This document shows, one piece after another, positions 5,052 through 8,142 of a DNA stretch of 8,142 nt; within the stretch, counting starts at the first letter, position 1, and every line of letters starts with the position of its first letter. The stretch is from positions 1 to 8,142 of the forward strand of contig CAKVCG010000076.1 in assembly GCA_934725525.1 (NCBI GenBank), in the 5' to 3' direction. Source of the DNA: an uncultured Brachyspira sp. GTDB taxonomy: Bacteria > Spirochaetota > Brachyspiria > Brachyspirales > Brachyspiraceae. A program made the translations under genes and the position numbers. The notes beneath the pieces were generated by a model, which had not been told where the DNA came from, did no database searches, and was given only the letters and a program-made list of their open reading frames with translations.

Positions 5052-7964
5052 ATGAGTTTTAAAAATAAGATTCTCCTTTTGGTGATAATAATAGTCGTTT
5101 TGGCTTTATCGCCCGCTATTTTTGTAAATATAAAATCTAATGAAAGGGCTTTTTATGAATCGGCTACGGCTATATCGGAAAATTATTTTTACGACTTAAC
5201 TTATACTTTTAATTCAATATTTACTTCAACGAGCGTTGGAACGGTCGCTCTTTCGGATATAGCTAGCGTATCTTACGATTTATATTCGCTTGGAAACATT
5301 GCAGATACGGCTGGGAATTTAAGAAATATTATTCAACGATTCAATCAATCCCAAACAGATTTGCGTTATATTATAGCTAACGGAATATATTTTGAACCGG
5401 ATATTATAGCTTCAAATGTGAATTTAAGAGGGTTATACTCTATTTATTTATATGATTTGGATAACGCTACTATTGGAAGGCAATCTTCAACATTAGCAAT
5501 ATCGAGAGGAGAAAGATTAAACGAAGACAGAAGTTATACGAGAGAAGAATTTTATAGAATAGCGCTTCCAGAAGAATGGAATAGGGCGACAAGAAGACCA
5601 AGAAATGTATATTATTCTATTCCGTATTCTAAAGAAACATATAAAAATCAAAAAGTTATTTCCGTATCTTCTCCTATATATTCCGAAATGAACGGAAACG
5701 CTATAGGAGTCGCCGTTATGGATATTTCTCTGGATATAGCTTATCAAACGATTGAAAACATGGCAAATAATAGCGAATTTAATCCGATAATTTTTGACAA
5801 CAGAAGCGGAGATATTATCTTTCATAAAGACTCTCAATACATATTAAGAAATATTTCAGAAATTCCAACTGCAAAATATATTTACGATAATATCAGCTTT
5901 TATACGAATGCAAGAACTATCGAAAATTATAATATTAACGGCAGAAATTATACTTTATTTATTAGACAGCTTGATAACGCAAATTACGATTCATTAATGT
6001 TCGTTCCCGAAAGTTATTTTCACAACGTCTTAAATACGGTTAATAAAACTTTTATTCTTATCTTGGCTATAGCGATTTTATTAATAATCGTTATTTTAAA
6101 AATATTTATTCCAATATATTTAAAACCTTTAAAGAAAATATCGACCGAACTTGAGGAAAGCGTCTTAAATCGCAATATATTTACGAGCGTAAGTAAAATA
6201 AAGTCAAAAGACGAATTGGGAGATATAAGTAATTGGATAAATATTTATCAATATATGGTTCAATATTTATTTTCTATTGGAAATAAAACTTTAACATTAT
6301 CGAAAGAACAGCAAGATTTAATTAAGGATAAAATAAAAAGTGTGTCAATAATATCTAATTCTATGGTTGAATCCTCTGAATTGATAGTTGATAATATAGT
6401 AAAACAGGAAAGTGAAATTAAAGATGTGGAAAGTAGCTATTTGGAAATATATGAAACTATAAATACAAATTTATCCGATTTAACATCTATAAACGATATG
6501 ACAAAAAGACTTCAAGAAAAAGTAGATTTTCAATTAGAAACCTTTAATAAAATTAATTCTATCTCCTCAAATATGCAATTAGATATAGATAAAGTTTCTG
6601 GGGCTATGTCTAAAATTAGAGAAGAGACGCAAGATGTTATAGATTTATCTAAGAATAGTAAAGATAGAATATTAAAAACCGAAAGCCTAGTAAAAAATAT
6701 AATTACTTTGATGCGGGGAATCACGGACTTTGTAAATTCTACTATAGATATATCGCAACAAACAAATATGCTCGCTATGAATGCGGCTATCGAATCGGCT
6801 CATGCGGGAGAACAAGGTAAAGGATTCAGCATTATTGCCGAAGAGATAAGAAAATTGGCGGTTATGGCTAATATGCAGTCGGAAAACGCAATATCTATAA
6901 TCAGAAATTTGGAAAAACAATTTAATTTGGTGATATCCGATATAGATGAAAGAATGACAGCGGTAGAAAGTATACTTTATAAAGCTCAAGCTTTTGAAGA
7001 GAATATGGATAACTTAAAAAAAATTACCGATGAAAAATCAATATCCTCTAAAGAAATAACTTCTTCTATTACCAATTTATATAATACTGTGAAAGATATT
7101 AGAGAACAATATACTTTATTGCATAATAGAATATCCACAGATTTAACCAATTTTATTAAATTATCCGAATTATCCAATAAAAGTGACGAAACAGTTAAGA
7201 TTGTAGCTAAAAATGCGGATAGTATAGTCGAAGAAACAAAAAGTATGAAAGAGAATATAATAAATATATACGATTTGGTAAAAGATATTGAAGAGATTTC
7301 TAAAGCCGAAAATGATTCTTCATATAACTTAGAAAAAGAGACATTCAATTACAGTATTACAGATTTTGAAGACATAATAAAAAATAAAATAAAAATTGGA
7401 GATGAAGCCTATGCAAAATTCAAATTTATAAAAGGTATGTATAAATTTATTATAGATAGATTAGGCAAGGATAACTTTAATAAATTATTGGAAAAAATAT
7501 CGGAAGATTCCAAATTAATATACGGCGATATTAAGAGAGCGAAATATATAAAAAGATTCGCTTTATCTTCGGCGTTCTTTGTGCCTATAAACGCTATTAA
7601 TAACGAATTTTATAAAGATTCAAAAAACGCGATTACAGATAAGGCTAAATACGATTTTAACGAATTAAGTCCTTTTAAGAAATTTTCAATCGGGTTAATG
7701 GGAAGAAATTCTTTAAGCAAATTAATTATTAAATTTGGAAAAAAGTTGTTCAGAAATGTCAATATAGAAATAGTCAAATTGGACAGAAGAAAAGTTATTT
7801 ATCATTTGTCTTATTTTCCAAATTACGATTTGACTATTGAAAAATATTATTATGAAATGATTGCAAATATTTTTAGACAAAAATATCCGAATTCTTCGGA
7901 AGTAAAAATTACTCAATCTATAAATAGCGGATATATTTATACGGAATATATTGTGACTTGGTAA
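5052..7964 (+). CDS. Methyl-accepting chemotaxis protein with periplasmic Cache sensor and extra C-terminal domain
   Basis: The 970-residue transmembrane chemoreceptor has a first membrane helix at about 5-27. A periplasmic sensor at about 30-330 looks like a double Cache domain: the YYSIPY strand (187-192), the [10 protein letters not shown] segment and GVAVMDIS (219-226) are typical. The second membrane helix is at about 334-353. A HAMP-like linker follows, with DELGD at 387-391. A long coiled-coil signalling hairpin (about 410-760) has its tip at [20 protein letters not shown], around residues 570-591, the conserved contact site for CheA and CheW. The arms are each about 165 residues, so this is one of the long receptor classes. 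Residues 765-970 are unusual: a folded-looking, non-coiled domain follows the hairpin, and the protein ends in EYIVTW. No CheR/CheB-docking pentapeptide is seen at the C-terminus. The ligand is unknown; the sensor does not show a clear R-x-W-Y amino-acid-binding motif (REEFY is found instead). No other che gene is nearby. Confidence 0.95.
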   Translation: MSFKNKILLLVIIIVVLALSPAIFVNIKSNERAFYESATAISENYFYDLTYTFNSIFTSTSVGTVALSDIASVSYDLYSLGNIADTAGNLRNIIQRFNQSQTDLRYIIANGIYFEPDIIASNVNLRGLYSIYLYDLDNATIGRQSSTLAISRGERLNEDRSYTREEFYRIALPEEWNRATRRPRNVYYSIPYSKETYKNQKVISVSSPIYSEMNGNAIGVAVMDISLDIAYQTIENMANNSEFNPIIFDNRSGDIIFHKDSQYILRNISEIPTAKYIYDNISFYTNARTIENYNINGRNYTLFIRQLDNANYDSLMFVPESYFHNVLNTVNKTFILILAIAILLIIVILKIFIPIYLKPLKKISTELEESVLNRNIFTSVSKIKSKDELGDISNWINIYQYMVQYLFSIGNKTLTLSKEQQDLIKDKIKSVSIISNSMVESSELIVDNIVKQESEIKDVESSYLEIYETINTNLSDLTSINDMTKRLQEKVDFQLETFNKINSISSNMQLDIDKVSGAMSKIREETQDVIDLSKNSKDRILKTESLVKNIITLMRGITDFVNSTIDISQQTNMLAMNAAIESAHAGEQGKGFSIIAEEIRKLAVMANMQSENAISIIRNLEKQFNLVISDIDERMTAVESILYKAQAFEENMDNLKKITDEKSISSKEITSSITNLYNTVKDIREQYTLLHNRISTDLTNFIKLSELSNKSDETVKIVAKNADSIVEETKSMKENIINIYDLVKDIEEISKAENDSSYNLEKETFNYSITDFEDIIKNKIKIGDEAYAKFKFIKGMYKFIIDRLGKDNFNKLLEKISEDSKLIYGDIKRAKYIKRFALSSAFFVPINAINNEFYKDSKNAITDKAKYDFNELSPFKKFSIGLMGRNSLSKLIIKFGKKLFRNVNIEIVKLDRRKVIYHLSYFPNYDLTIEKYYYEMIANIFRQKYPNSSEVKITQSINSGYIYTEYIVTW

Positions 7965-8023
7965 AATTGGCAGATTTGAGGGGCAGTTTTATTTTTGATG
8001 ATAAAAAATTTTGTATTAAACTA

Positions 8024-8052
8024 TTGACATATTTTTTTATTTATATTATATT
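8024..8052 (+). promoter_or_regulatory. Near-consensus sigma-70-type promoter pointing right
   Basis: A perfect -35 box TTGACA (8024-8029), a 17-bp spacer and TATATT (8047-8052) form the best promoter match in the window. Transcription would begin near 8059 and run off the right edge. It probably serves a gene that starts at or beyond the window end. It lies 60 bp after the chemoreceptor stop. Confidence 0.55.
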
Positions 8053-8055
8053 TTT

Positions 8056-8080
8056 ATAAAATTAAATAAAATTAAATAAA
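8056..8080 (+). repeat. 10-bp AT-only tandem repeat, about 2.5 copies
   Basis: ATTAAATAAA occurs twice in tandem (8061-8070, 8071-8080), preceded by a partial ATAAA copy. It lies just at the predicted transcript start of the promoter at 8024-8052. It may be simple low-complexity sequence. Confidence 0.5.
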
Positions 8081-8097
8081 TAATAGATAACTTAAAT

Positions 8098-8142
8098 ATG
8101 ATTAATAAATATACTATAATTTCGTTAAGCAAAGCAAAGCAA
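8098..8142 (+). CDS. Possible start of a new gene, truncated by the window edge
   Basis: An ATG at 8098 opens a frame of 15 codons (MINKYTIISLSKAKQ) that continues off the right edge. It lies about 40 bp after the predicted start of the transcript from the strong promoter at 8024-8052. No Shine-Dalgarno sequence precedes it, and 15 codons are too few to prove coding. The last five codons are made of an AAGCA repeat. The alternative is untranslated leader or non-coding repeat DNA. Confidence 0.22.
   Translation, partial: MINKYTIISLSKAKQ
8127..8142 (+). repeat. AAGCA pentanucleotide tandem repeat running off the window edge
   Basis: Three full copies of AAGCA plus one base are visible, and the array may continue beyond the edge. 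If it lies in the reading frame opened at 8098, each block of three units encodes five residues (Ser-Lys-Ala-Lys-Gln), and gain or loss of one unit would shift the frame. Confidence 0.6.

Noticed and set aside
333..7894. GAATTC sites (333-338, 3829-3834, 7889-7894) as evidence for the specificity of the methyltransferase
   Set aside because: Three sites is about what base composition predicts, so there is no sign of selection, and family membership does not prove the EcoRI site.
5517..7916. Several minus-strand open frames of 64-120 codons inside the chemoreceptor gene
   Set aside because: They lie antisense to a gene with clear domain signatures throughout, have no ribosome binding sites or recognisable domains, and have compositions typical of antisense shadows.
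7965..8015. Transcription terminator after the chemoreceptor gene
   Set aside because: GGCAG occurs twice as a direct, not inverted, repeat. The only hairpin possible (ATTTTT with AAAAAT) is all A-T with a 7-base loop, so no terminator can be supported.
1..8142. CRISPR arrays, tRNA or rRNA genes, insertion sequences
   Set aside because: No regularly spaced repeats, cloverleaf-like segments, transposase motifs or terminal inverted repeats were seen; the window is almost fully covered by ordinary coding sequence.

Overview
The window is AT-rich (about 30% GC by eye) and densely coded. The base composition, the spirochete-like chemoreceptor hairpin and the envelope gene set suggest an anaerobic spirochete, most likely Brachyspira. 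That assignment is an inference from style; no marker gene such as rRNA is present.

Layout. The left 4.85 kb is one run of five minus-strand genes. In transcription order they are: a TPR protein (4846-4157), a secreted FecR-like/M23 metallopeptidase (4134-2947), an EcoRI-family adenine DNA methyltransferase with a GIY-YIG-like N-terminal domain (2917-1643), a membrane-anchored beta-propeller-like protein (1621-446), and a second secreted M23 peptidase whose 3' end lies beyond the left edge (449-1). The gaps are 22, 29 and 21 bp, followed by a 4-bp ATGA overlap, so a single operon is likely. A 205-bp AT-rich divergent region (4847-5051) separates it from one large plus-strand gene (5052-7964). 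This encodes a 970-residue methyl-accepting chemotaxis protein with a Cache-type periplasmic sensor and an extra C-terminal domain of about 200 residues. The last 178 bp carry no certain gene. They hold a near-consensus promoter pointing right, a 10-bp tandem repeat, and an AAGCA pentanucleotide repeat that runs off the edge inside a possible new reading frame.

How the genes may work together. Four of the five minus-strand genes look like a cell-envelope unit: two zinc peptidoglycan hydrolases with intact active-site residues, a membrane-anchored propeller that could dock or regulate them, and a TPR scaffold. The methyltransferase in the middle has no obvious role in this unit and no separate restriction gene beside it. 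The chemoreceptor is transcribed divergently and no other chemotaxis gene is visible, so it is probably an orphan receptor feeding a Che system encoded elsewhere.

Most worth a second look: the GIY-YIG-like/EcoRI-type methyltransferase fusion and its position, the unassigned C-terminal domain of the chemoreceptor, and the possibly phase-variable reading frame at the right edge.
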